54,041 bases of DNA from an uncultured Anaerotignum sp. (GTDB lineage Bacteria; Bacillota; Clostridia; Lachnospirales; Anaerotignaceae). Shown here piece by piece: positions 15,715 through 22,180 of this stretch. The stretch is taken from positions 1-54,041 of the forward strand of contig NZ_CAJMDQ010000005.1 of assembly GCF_905212195.1 (NCBI RefSeq), in the 5' to 3' direction. The notes under the pieces are model-generated. The model worked only from the letters and a program-made list of their open reading frames with translations. It had not been told where the DNA came from and ran no database searches. The position numbers were made by a program, and so were the translations under genes. Position 1 is the first letter of the stretch. Each line of letters opens with the position of its first letter.

Positions 15715-16236
15715 ATGAATGCCATACAAAAATATTTCAAATACCGCCAAAGTTTGATCGACCAGTATGCCAAGGGCGATATGACCAAACGGGAATATTT
15801 GCAGCGCAATTACGAAGCCGTGATCTATGGCGACATCGGCCCCTTTCGTAACATGGATACTTTGGAAAAAGCGTTGTTCAACTATCAGTATTACAACGCG
15901 CTGGCAAAGGAAATGAAAACCGTCAGCACTACCCGTGACATGGATTATGAACTGAAACGGGATTATATGGAAAAGAGCAATTATTATTACAGCAAAAAAG
16001 ACAAAGCCACTTTGACAGCCCTGCGGATGTTGGACTATAAAGGGGTAGTGGCTTATTTCATCAAGATTCGCAGTAAATTCCTCAAAGGAAAGCTCTTTGA
16101 AATCGTCATAGAGGAAGAAGGCATCATCCTTCACTCCACCAGCACACTCATATTAAAGTGTCTGCGGGAAGAAGGGGTATTTCAGGAAGAAAGCCGAAAA
16201 TCCGTCATTGATGATTATGTGAATCGGAGATATTAA
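15715..16236 (+). CDS. Conserved hypothetical protein (DUF6648-like)
   Basis: A 173-residue soluble, Tyr- and Lys-rich protein. It starts MNAIQKYFKYRQSLIDQYAK with GDMTKREYLQRNYEAV close behind and contains long helices with many Tyr (NYQYYNALAKEMKT; YMEKSNYYYSKKD). It looks like the DUF6648 family of Clostridia, function unknown; the family call is from memory. ATG 15715 is favoured over 15691 because AGAGG lies about 8 bp upstream whereas GGGA touches the upstream ATG. No T-tailed terminator follows; a hairpin at 16247-16271 overlaps the antitoxin promoter. Confidence 0.72.
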   Translation: MNAIQKYFKYRQSLIDQYAKGDMTKREYLQRNYEAVIYGDIGPFRNMDTLEKALFNYQYYNALAKEMKTVSTTRDMDYELKRDYMEKSNYYYSKKDKATLTALRMLDYKGVVAYFIKIRSKFLKGKLFEIVIEEEGIILHSTSTLILKCLREEGVFQEESRKSVIDDYVNRRY

Positions 16237-16250
16237 GCAGAAAAAAGCCC

Positions 16251-16279
16251 TTGCAAATTCTCTGCAAAGGCTGTAAGAT
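16251..16279 (+). promoter_or_regulatory. Promoter of convergent antitoxin-type RNA
   Basis: Plus strand: TTGCAA (16251-16256), 17-bp spacer, TAAGAT (16274-16279). Predicted start near 16286. No open reading frame of note follows before the terminator at 16336-16373. Confidence 0.55.
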
Positions 16280-16285
16280 AGTCTT

Positions 16286-16373
16286 AGAAAAGGGTTACCG
16301 CTTGTGGAAGGGCGGTCAGTCCGATTTGTGTGGAAGACCGTCTAACTTCGCAGGTTAGGCGGTCGTTGTTTTA
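16286..16373 (+). ncRNA. Candidate type I antitoxin RNA, antisense to toxin mRNA 3' end
   Basis: A roughly 85-nt non-coding transcript is predicted from the promoter at 16251-16279 to a strong hairpin with arms GACCGTCTAAC (16336-16346) and GTTAGGCGGTC (16354-16364) and a GTTGTTTTATTT tail. It converges on the holin-like toxin gene and overlaps its stop codon and 3' UTR, so it can pair with the toxin mRNA. Its 5' part repeats, in the same sense, a segment of the toxin mRNA leader (see findings). The existence of the RNA is inferred from promoter and terminator only. Confidence 0.5.
16336..16373. terminator. Shared hairpin terminator of toxin locus
   Basis: Eleven-bp stem with one G-U pair and a 7-nt loop. 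The T-rich tail is on the plus strand; on the minus strand it would form the toxin mRNA 3' hairpin with only TTCC after it. Confidence 0.7.
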
Positions 16374-16451
16374 TTTCTTCTTGTTTTGAAACAAGGAAAT
16401 CACTCCAATGATTACCAAACAAAAAGCAAATAAGCCTTCGTATGTAACCAT
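16371..16451 (-). CDS. Putative holin-like toxin peptide (type I toxin-antitoxin)
   Basis: A 26-residue peptide, too short for ordinary gene finding: MVTYEGL start, a single hydrophobic helix (LFAFCLVIIGVISLF) and a basic tail FQNKKK. This is the plan of the Firmicutes holin-like toxin family (TYE-[AG]-L start, one membrane helix, Lys tail), which depolarise membranes when over-expressed. The Shine-Dalgarno GGAGGTGA is near-perfect but is locked in a 10-bp hairpin (16456-16480), a hallmark of type I toxin mRNAs. A convergent RNA (16286-16373) overlaps the 3' end. Toxicity is inferred from family and layout. Confidence 0.75.
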   Translation of the reverse strand: MVTYEGLFAFCLVIIGVISLFQNKKK

Positions 16452-16455
16452 AGGC

Positions 16456-16480
16456 GTCACCTCCTCTCATAGGAAGTGAC
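16456..16480 (-). promoter_or_regulatory. SD-sequestering hairpin in toxin mRNA leader
   Basis: In the minus-strand RNA the arm GTCACTTCCT (16480-16471) pairs with AGGAGGTGAC (16465-16456), ten pairs with one G-U, loop of five. The second arm holds the whole Shine-Dalgarno of the toxin, so translation should be blocked until the stem is opened. Confidence 0.75.
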
Positions 16481-16507
16481 TGAACCGCCAAAGGGTAACC
16501 CTCTCGT

Positions 16508-16534
16508 TGATCTTATCACAAGATCATCCTTTTT
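16508..16534 (+). terminator. Small hairpin GATCTT/AAGATC with T-run
   Basis: Inverted repeat GATCTT-atcac-AAGATC followed by ATCC and six T on the plus strand. On the minus strand it lies at the presumed 5' end of the toxin mRNA, so it may be a 5' stability stem instead. Confidence 0.4.
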
Positions 16535-16549
16535 TCTATCAAAACAAAC

Positions 16550-16590
16550 AAAATCAGGGTGGATTCTTTCCGAATCCACCCTGATTTTTG
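16550..16590 (-). terminator. Terminator of spo0A
   Basis: Perfect 17-bp stem with arms AAAATCAGGGTGGATTC (16550-16566) and GAATCCACCCTGATTTT (16572-16588) and a 5-nt loop, followed on the minus strand by TGTTTGTTTTG. It lies 75 bp beyond the spo0A stop codon and separates spo0A from the toxin locus. Confidence 0.88.
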
Positions 16591-16663
16591 TATGGAGGCA
16601 TTATGTGGAACAAGCTCTGCTGCCCCAAGGGAGTAAGGCAGCAGACAAGGCATTTCCCGTTGT

Positions 16664-17458
16664 TCAGCCGGCCTTCTGCTCCAGACGCAGTCTGTCGGCA
16701 ATGAGGGCAATGAACTCACTATTGGTGGGCTTGCCCTTATGGTTGTTTACGGTATAACCGAATAATTCATGGATGACTTCCACTTTTCCCCGGTTCCAAG
16801 CCACTTCAATGGCATGGCGGATGGCACGTTCCACCCGGCTGGGTGTAGTGTTGCACTTTTTGGCAATGGAAGGATACAGTTCCTTTGTGATGTAATTGAG
16901 GACATCCATGTCGTTGACGCTCATCATGATGGCTTCCCGCATGTAATGGTACCCACGGATATGAGCAGGTACACCGATTTCATGAAGGATATTGGTGACT
17001 CTCGTTTCCAGATCCACTGTCCCCTGTGCCGCCGGAGCCGCCGCAAATACACTGCCTGCCGGTTTCACTGCGGGCTGTTCCTGCATAAGCTGACGAATGC
17101 GCTGGCTCAGAGCTTCCAGATCAAAGGGTTTCATCATGTAATACCCTACCCCTAATTCCATGGCACGCTGCACCACTTTATCCTGACTTAAGGCAGACAA
17201 AATGATGGTAATGGGCTGGTGCATATCCGGATTTTTCTGGAGTCTTTCCAGCACCCCAATGCCATCCAGTCTGGGCATGATGCCATCAATGACTGCCACA
17301 TCGGGACGGTATTCCCGAATCTTGTTCATGGCATCGATGCCGTCCATGGCAACGGCTACCACCTGCATATCTTCCTGTTTCTGCAAATAATTCACGACAA
17401 TATCACAAAAATCCTTATTATCATCGGCTAACAGCACTTTTATTTTCATTTGGCTCAA
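16664..17458 (-). CDS. spo0A: Sporulation master regulator Spo0A
   Basis: A two-domain response regulator of 261 residues counted from MKIK. Receiver: acidic pocket LLADDNKD, phospho-acceptor Asp55 in VAVIDGIMPRLDG, Lys in MMKPFD. The C-terminal DNA-binding domain contains the near-invariant Spo0A recognition-helix region (TTPSRVERAIRHAIEVAW) and ends PTNSEFIALIADRLRLE. The start is set to TTG 17458 because GGAGGGA lies 6 bp before it; the more obvious ATG (17449) is 15 bp from that RBS, and both give an intact receiver. Promoter at 17522-17550, terminator at 16550-16590. The usual neighbour spoIVB is absent; instead a toxin locus follows. Confidence 0.97.
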   Translation of the reverse strand: MSQMKIKVLLADDNKDFCDIVVNYLQKQEDMQVVAVAMDGIDAMNKIREYRPDVAVIDGIMPRLDGIGVLERLQKNPDMHQPITIILSALSQDKVVQRAMELGVGYYMMKPFDLEALSQRIRQLMQEQPAVKPAGSVFAAAPAAQGTVDLETRVTNILHEIGVPAHIRGYHYMREAIMMSVNDMDVLNYITKELYPSIAKKCNTTPSRVERAIRHAIEVAWNRGKVEVIHELFGYTVNNHKGKPTNSEFIALIADRLRLEQKAG

Positions 17459-17521
17459 AATCAATCCCTCCGCTTTGTAGTTTGCTGCATGAATATGACA
17501 AACATTCTTGCTTTTGGGTTG

Positions 17522-17550
17522 ATTATAGTACAGTATACATGCCGTGACAA
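17522..17550 (-). promoter_or_regulatory. sigma-A promoter of spo0A
   Basis: Minus strand: TTGTCA (17550-17545), 17-bp spacer, TATAAT (17527-17522), about 64 bp upstream of the start. A convincing sigma-H promoter was not found. Confidence 0.8.
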
Positions 17551-17822
17551 TACGGTTTCGGCAGACAAATCCCGACGGAAAAACCGCCATTTTTTCGGCT
17601 TTTTCCTCGATTTTTGCGACAAAGCACATTTCCTGTCAGCCTATGGAGGACACTGTCGGATTTCATGGAGAATTTTGGGAAAGACCGCAGGATTTTGGCT
17701 TGCCGAAAGGGCTTTGTTTTTGTCAGGTACTGTTGGATTTGTTGAAAAATCAAAGATATGGTAGAAATTTTCTTTCACCCCCACCATATATAGAAAGGAC
17801 AAAATCAACTTATTTTTCACAC
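17551..17822. other. Non-coding stretch upstream of spo0A
   Basis: No supported gene. A partial 0A-box-like word (CTTTGTCGCAAA on the minus strand, near 17613-17624) and an inverted repeat ATATGGT/ACCATAT (about 17757-17790) are visible. The A/T-rich reading frames here lack ribosome sites. It may carry further spo0A control sites. Confidence 0.4.
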
Positions 17823-17860
17823 AAAAAAAGGACAGGACATTTGAAGCTAATGTTCTGCCC
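17823..17860 (-). terminator. Terminator of csoR-DMT transporter operon
   Basis: Minus strand: arms GGGCAGAACATT and AATGTCCTGTCC (one mismatch) followed by seven T, about 76 bp downstream of the transporter stop codon. Confidence 0.75.
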
Positions 17861-17935
17861 CCTTCTTTTTCTTTTTCACAGGTATTCTTTGTCATTTGAG
17901 ATAGAATGTTCTTAATGATTCCGACAAAATTCCTT

Positions 17936-18817
17936 TTAATTCTCCGCGGCGTTGTCCGTAGAGGCAAAATATGTCCCCACAGCCATAATCAGCAGTGCGA
18001 TAAAAAAGGATATTGACGGTTTTTCCCGAAAAATCACCAAAGAAATGGCTGTTGCCATGAAAGGCGCCAGTGCGTAATAGGCGCTTGTTTTGGCTGCCCC
18101 CAGATACCGCTGGGCATAGATATAAAAGAAAATACTCAAACCATAGGCAACAAATCCCAGCAGCAAGGTACACACCCCATACACCAATGGCAATGCGTTT
18201 TCCCCGAGGCAAAACGCCAGTACCAGTGACCCCAAACCGGAGCCAAAGCCTTTGATGACAACAATCTCCAAAGGGTCTTTATGGGAAATCATACGGGTGC
18301 AGTTGTTTTCCAATCCCCAGCACACACAAGCCAGCAATACGAATATGGAGCCATAGGAAAATGTAAAACTGGTCACATCCTCCACGGAAAGGATGGCGCT
18401 GGAGATGGTCACCAGAACGATAGCCAGCCAAAGCCTTTTAGAAATGGCTTCCCGAAAAATAAAAAGGGCGATAACTGCCGTAGCAACGATTTCAAAATTA
18501 TTGAGCAAAGAAGCATTTGCCGCTGTCGTCATGGTCAAACCAACCATGAGAAAAATAGGCGCAGCAATATCCAGTACCACCATTCCCACAGTGTAGGGCA
18601 TGTCTTTTTTTGTCAAAGGGGCTTCCTTCTTCCCTTTTCCTGTCATACGTTGGACAAGGCGCACCACTGCCAATCCAATGCCTGCCCCCAGATACAGCAG
18701 GGCTGCCATCATGGTAGGCGGCACCTCTTCCAACAGCAATTTGGATACAGGCGCATTCAGGGCATAAAGCCCTGCCGCCAGAATTGCCCAGAAAATGGCT
18801 GTTTTTTGCGATGTCAT
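17936..18817 (-). CDS. DMT superfamily (EamA) transporter
   Basis: A 293-residue membrane protein with ten predicted helices made of two EamA repeats (about 5-145 and 150-288). RBS GAGGGGAT precedes the ATG, which lies 10 bp after the csoR-type stop codon, so the two genes form an operon. EamA proteins carry metabolites or amino acids; co-transcription with a metal-sensing type repressor hints at a stress-linked cargo, but the substrate cannot be read from the sequence. Confidence 0.9.
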   Translation of the reverse strand: MTSQKTAIFWAILAAGLYALNAPVSKLLLEEVPPTMMAALLYLGAGIGLAVVRLVQRMTGKGKKEAPLTKKDMPYTVGMVVLDIAAPIFLMVGLTMTTAANASLLNNFEIVATAVIALFIFREAISKRLWLAIVLVTISSAILSVEDVTSFTFSYGSIFVLLACVCWGLENNCTRMISHKDPLEIVVIKGFGSGLGSLVLAFCLGENALPLVYGVCTLLLGFVAYGLSIFFYIYAQRYLGAAKTSAYYALAPFMATAISLVIFREKPSISFFIALLIMAVGTYFASTDNAAEN

Positions 18818-18827
18818 AGAAATCCCC

Positions 18828-19094
18828 TCATTTCATGAACTGGTCGATGGCTGCCGACAAATCCTCCAATGCCTTTTTGTCCCCGTTTTCTACAGCCTCC
18901 ACAATACAATGGTTGATATGGTCTTTCAGAATGATTTTTCCTGTATTGTTGAGAGCAGACTTCACCGCTGCCAGCTGTATGAGCACCTGACTGCAATCCT
19001 GCCCTTCCTCCACCATTTTTTTCACCGCTTCCAGATGTCCAATGGCTCTGGAAAGGCGGTTCAGCACTTGTTTGGTATCGTGATGATGTGCCAT
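18828..19094 (-). CDS. CsoR/FrmR (DUF156) family metal- or sulfur-sensing repressor
   Basis: An 88-residue all-helical repressor of the CsoR/RcnR/FrmR family. The Cys-His-Cys set typical of Cu(I)-sensing CsoR is present: Cys34 (QDCSQ), His59 and Cys63 (KDHINHCIVEA), with His62 beside it and an N-terminal His cluster (MAHHHD). A palindrome ATATCCCC...GGGGATAT covers its own leader. No copper ATPase or chaperone follows; the downstream gene is a DMT transporter, so copper is not certain and persulfide or formaldehyde-type sensing remains possible. Confidence 0.9.
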   Translation of the reverse strand: MAHHHDTKQVLNRLSRAIGHLEAVKKMVEEGQDCSQVLIQLAAVKSALNNTGKIILKDHINHCIVEAVENGDKKALEDLSAAIDQFMK

Positions 19095-19108
19095 ACTCTC
19101 CCTCCTTC

Positions 19109-19129
19109 ATATCCCCCCTATGGGGATAT
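19109..19129. promoter_or_regulatory. CsoR-type operator
   Basis: ATATCCCC (19109-19116) and GGGGATAT (19122-19129) form a perfect 8-bp inverted repeat around the centre CCTAT, with the C-run/TA/G-run plan of CsoR operators. It starts five bases past the -10 of the csoR promoter. Confidence 0.75.
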
Positions 19130-19133
19130 TTTC

Positions 19134-19161
19134 AGTATAGCACGTTCCTGTAAAAATACAA
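19134..19161 (-). promoter_or_regulatory. Promoter of csoR-DMT operon
   Basis: Minus strand: TTGTAT (19161-19156), 16-bp spacer, TATACT (19139-19134), directly followed by the operator. Confidence 0.6.
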
Positions 19162-19198
19162 TACGATTTCCATTTTCGGACAAAAAAATATGCCCGAC

Positions 19199-19291
19199 TT
19201 TAGGGGCATAAACAAAGCAAGCTGAAATCTTTATGATATAGAAGATTTCAGCTTGCTTATTTTCATAAGATTTTATTTGTTATGTTTTCTT
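19199..19291. repeat. Dispersed palindromic element, copy B (terminator-like)
   Basis: Second copy of the element at 9367-9468. Same left edge TTTAGGGGCAT, hairpin arms AAGCAAGCTGAAATC (19215-19229) and GATTTCAGCTTGCTT (19244-19258), same right part ATTTTATTTG-TATGTTTTCTT. It lies 36 bp downstream of the rsmA stop codon and could terminate that transcript. Confidence 0.75.
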
Positions 19292-19326
19292 AAACACAAG
19301 TTGCTTTCGTCAGAGCATATCTAAAT

Positions 19327-20205
19327 TTACTGATTCTGTTTTGCTTCAAAAACCGCGTCTGTCAGTTTTGCAAAATCCTCAATGGACAATGCTTCCCCTC
19401 TGACACGAGGGTCCCAGCCCAAAGAAGTGAGAATTTCTGTCCATTCTTCTTTGGAGAAGCCCAGATTTCCCTGATTGAACAGACAGTTCAGCAGTGTTTT
19501 CCGGCGTTGTCCAAAGGCGCATTTCACCAGATGGAAGAACAGTTCTTCATCTTTTGCGGCAATTTTACGCTCCGGCAGCACCTTCAGTGTAATGACTGCG
19601 GAAGCAACCTTCGGACGGGGCATAAAGCAGGAAGGCTGCACGATCATGTCCAGATGGGCATCACAGTAATACTGTACCGCAATGGACAGGGCACCGTATT
19701 CCTTATCCCCGGGGCCTGCCTGCATTCTCTCTGCTACTTCTTTCTGTACCATAACGGTGATGGTATCCACTTTCCGCTCATTTTCCAACAGGTCCATGAT
19801 GATGGGTGTGGTGATGTAATAAGGCAGGTTTGCCACCACTTTGATGGGGCGGTCATTATTCTTTTCCTGAATGATGGCGTCAATATCTGTTTTCAGAATA
19901 TCCTGATTGCGAACTTCGATGTTGTCATAATCTGCCAGTGTTTTAGACAGAATAGGGATCAGGTTGCTGTCGATTTCAATGGCAACCACTTCTCTGGCGT
20001 GTTCTGCCAGCACCTGTGTCAGACTGCCGATACCGGGGCCGATTTCCAGCACACAGTCCTCTTTTGTGACACCGGCACATTCTGCGATATTGTCCAGAAT
20101 GTTGCTGTCAATGAGGAAGTTCTGACCGAAATTCTTTTTGAAGTAAAAACCGTTTTCCTCAATGATCTGTTTGGTTCTGGAAGGTGTTGAAATACGTTCT
20201 GCCAT
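19327..20205 (-). CDS. rsmA: 16S rRNA (adenine1518/1519-N6)-dimethyltransferase
   Basis: A 292-residue KsgA/RsmA enzyme that dimethylates two adjacent adenines in helix 45 of 16S rRNA late in 30S assembly. Visible motifs: KKNFGQNFLIDSNIL (about 23-37), SAM motif VLEIGPGIGSLT (about 52-63) and catalytic VANLPYYITTPII (about 123-135). It starts 15 bp after the COG2426 export gene and likely shares the promoter at 20766-20794. Confidence 0.96.
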   Translation of the reverse strand: MAERISTPSRTKQIIEENGFYFKKNFGQNFLIDSNILDNIAECAGVTKEDCVLEIGPGIGSLTQVLAEHAREVVAIEIDSNLIPILSKTLADYDNIEVRNQDILKTDIDAIIQEKNNDRPIKVVANLPYYITTPIIMDLLENERKVDTITVMVQKEVAERMQAGPGDKEYGALSIAVQYYCDAHLDMIVQPSCFMPRPKVASAVITLKVLPERKIAAKDEELFFHLVKCAFGQRRKTLLNCLFNQGNLGFSKEEWTEILTSLGWDPRVRGEALSIEDFAKLTDAVFEAKQNQ

Positions 20206-20220
20206 GTTCTCTCCCCCTTC

Positions 20221-20721
20221 TTACAGTCCCAGACTGCCCAGCAAACCGAAGGACAGTACGGATACGATGATGCCAGCTGTCAAAACCCCTAACATAATGA
20301 CAGGGAATGTCTTTTTGGGGTCCATGCCTAACAATGCACTGATGAGGGCACCCATCCATGCACCGGTACCGGGCAAAGGCACCGCAACAAAGAGGAATAC
20401 GCCCCAATAAGCGTATTTGCGAATCTGCTCACTTTTCTGATCCGCTCTGCGTTCACACCATTCCACTACTTTGCGCATGGGCGTCTTTTTCAGCACTTTG
20501 AAAATGTACCGGATGAACAGCAAGATAAAGGGAATGGGCAAGATATTGCCAATATATGCGATGATGAATGTAGGCAGCCATTCCATGTTCATGGCAAAGC
20601 CCGCAATGATGCCGCCGCGCAGCTCCAGAATGGGCAGCAATGAAACCAGAAATACAATCCATTCCCGCGCCAGCGTACCTTCAAATGTTGTTACAAACCA
20701 ATTTGCAATTGTTTCTGCCAA
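20221..20721 (-). CDS. COG2426 small multi-drug export protein
   Basis: A 166-residue membrane protein with four or five helices and the family motif LPILELRGGIIAG (about 29-41) plus a Gly/Pro-rich second half (VAVPLPGTGAWMGALISALL), as in SNARE-associated/DedA-like small export proteins. The start is TTG, supported by GGAGGAG 6 bp upstream. It is first in an operon with rsmA. The multi-drug label is a family name; the substrate is unknown. Confidence 0.88.
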   Translation of the reverse strand: MAETIANWFVTTFEGTLAREWIVFLVSLLPILELRGGIIAGFAMNMEWLPTFIIAYIGNILPIPFILLFIRYIFKVLKKTPMRKVVEWCERRADQKSEQIRKYAYWGVFLFVAVPLPGTGAWMGALISALLGMDPKKTFPVIMLGVLTAGIIVSVLSFGLLGSLGL

Positions 20722-20765
20722 ATAATCTCCTCCTAAACGAAATTTTCCAATTCATACATTGCCTT

Positions 20766-20794
20766 ATTATATACGAAAACCAGCCGCCTTACAA
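20766..20794 (-). promoter_or_regulatory. sigma-A promoter of COG2426-rsmA operon
   Basis: Minus strand: TTGTAA (20794-20789), 17-bp spacer, TATAAT (20771-20766), about 45 bp before the start codon. Confidence 0.75.
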
Positions 20795-20925
20795 CATTTT
20801 GGACAAAGGCGAATGTATATTTTTTGAAAATTTACGGCTTTTTTACTTTTTCTATTGAAAAGGGCTGGGGAGTGTGAGAAAATGGGGCTACATAGTATAT
20901 GCAAGAAATGGAAAAGAGGGAGACT

Positions 20926-21789
20926 ATGACAGAAGAACTACGGGCGCAGCTTATGGGCGTAAAGCTGACAAAAAAAGAAAAACTCATTGCTGAGTTTATT
21001 CTGGATAATTTTGCAGAAGCATGTTTCATCACATCGACGGAAATCGCAAGACGCCTGCAGGTCAGCGACTCCTCTGTCATTCGCTTCACCCGCACACTGG
21101 GCTATACAGGCTTTATGGATTTCCAGCGGAGCATCCGCAAAACCTATACAGAACGCATCAACAGCGTTTCTGACAACATCACCATTCCGTCCGAAAGACT
21201 GAAGCTGAGTATCGGCAAGCTGGATCAGAGCGACATCATGGAAAGCTATTTTTCCAATGTGCTGCAAAACCTGAAATCCTGCGTGAACCAGAACGATTCC
21301 CTGTCCTTTGAACGGGCTGCGGGGCTCATTACAGGCAGCAAACGGAAATTCATCGTCACATCCCGTGCAAACTCCTGCGTGGGGGATATGCTGCTTCTGC
21401 TGTTGAAGCATCTGCTGCCGGATGTTTACGAAACATCCCACCCTGCTCTCAACGTTATCGACCATCTTTGCGACATTACGGAAAATGACTGCATCGTTGC
21501 CGTCAGCTTCCCCCGTTATTCGGAAATGGACCTTCTGGCAGCCCAGATGGCTTATGAAGCCGGCGCAAAGATTGTCCTCATTACAGACAAAGCAAGCTCC
21601 CCTCTGGCAAAATATGCCACACAGCTCCTCACTGTCAGCGTAGACAGCAACACATTCTTCAACTCCTACGTTGCGGTGCTGTTCACCATTGAACTGCTGT
21701 GCTCCTTCATCAGTAAGAAAATGGGATATTCCACAGAAGCAAAACTGCAGCTCATCGACAAGTATCTGTCTAAAGTGGGGCTGTTCTAA
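20926..21789 (+). CDS. MurR/RpiR family transcriptional regulator with SIS domain
   Basis: A 287-residue regulator: N-terminal HTH_6 domain (about 1-80; TSTEIARRLQVSDSSVIRF and TRTLGYTGFMDFQ) and a C-terminal SIS sugar-phosphate-binding domain (about 120-255; SKRKFIVTSRANSC, VAVSFPRYSEMDL, AKIVLITDKASSPL). Such proteins control amino-sugar or pentose catabolism in response to a sugar phosphate. ATG 20926 is preferred over 20899 because AGAGGGA lies 4-5 bp upstream. No sugar genes are adjacent, so the ligand is unknown. Confidence 0.92.
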   Translation: MTEELRAQLMGVKLTKKEKLIAEFILDNFAEACFITSTEIARRLQVSDSSVIRFTRTLGYTGFMDFQRSIRKTYTERINSVSDNITIPSERLKLSIGKLDQSDIMESYFSNVLQNLKSCVNQNDSLSFERAAGLITGSKRKFIVTSRANSCVGDMLLLLLKHLLPDVYETSHPALNVIDHLCDITENDCIVAVSFPRYSEMDLLAAQMAYEAGAKIVLITDKASSPLAKYATQLLTVSVDSNTFFNSYVAVLFTIELLCSFISKKMGYSTEAKLQLIDKYLSKVGLF

Positions 21790-21797
21790 CACAAAAC

Positions 21798-21834
21798 AAA
21801 AAGCCGCTTTTCTTTTGAAAAGCGGCTTCTTTTT
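21798..21834. terminator. Bidirectional terminator between rpiR-type gene and Nif11-like gene
   Basis: Arms AAGCCGCTTTTC and GAAAAGCGGCTT with A-run before and TCTTTTT after; it overlaps the last bases of the minus-strand gene. Confidence 0.88.
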
Positions 21835-22117
21835 ATGCGTTTTTCAGGGCATCCAAAGACGCGAAAAACAAATCGTATGCATCTTCCCACCCATCCAAAG
21901 GATAACTTGCGCCGCCATTGCAGCTTTTGAGCAGATTGGAGGTATACTCCTCCCCTTCTCCGAACAATTCTCCCACGGTAATGGGAAAGCCTTTTTCCGT
22001 TGCCAATGTGCAGAGCGCCAGTGCCGGGTCTGCTTCCTTTCTGGTTGCTTCCAGTGCCGCCAGCAAAGCAGGGTCTGTTTTTGCCATCTCTAATAATTTC
22101 CATAAATTTTCGTTCAT
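21833..22117 (-). CDS. Small Nif11-like protein of unknown function
   Basis: A 94-residue acidic helical protein. The N-terminal 60 residues follow the Nif11 leader pattern: LWKLLEMAKTDPALLAALEA, then TLATEKGFPITVGELF, i.e. helix, D-P/L-x-x-L, an A-x-x-x-G-[FY]-x-[IF]-T turn and a closing helix. A Cys-Asn-Gly-Gly follows at about residue 68-71, then a Tyr/Trp/Asp-rich tail. Nif11 domains serve as leaders of RiPP precursors or as free-standing proteins; no modification enzyme is adjacent. ATG 22117 is preferred over GTG 22126 on RBS spacing. It lies just downstream of feoB on the same strand. Confidence 0.6.
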   Translation of the reverse strand: MNENLWKLLEMAKTDPALLAALEATRKEADPALALCTLATEKGFPITVGELFGEGEEYTSNLLKSCNGGASYPLDGWEDAYDLFFASLDALKNA

Positions 22118-22180
22118 TTCTGCCACCGCCTTCTTTTGTTCCTTTTCAAGTACTCAGTATAGCACATTTTTTCCAAAAAA

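Noticed and set aside
16247..16271. Hairpin GCCCTTGCA/TGCAAAGGC as a terminator of gene 15715-16236
   Set aside because: No T-run follows and it overlaps the -35 of the candidate antitoxin promoter, so I do not list it as a terminator.
17613..17930. 0A-boxes before spo0A (CTTTGTCGCAAA, TTTTGTCGGAA)
   Set aside because: Each departs from TTTGTCRAA in the core, and such words are common by chance in A/T-rich DNA.
20899..20925. Longer start for the RpiR regulator
   Set aside because: No RBS fits ATG 20899, whereas AGAGGGA fits ATG 20926.
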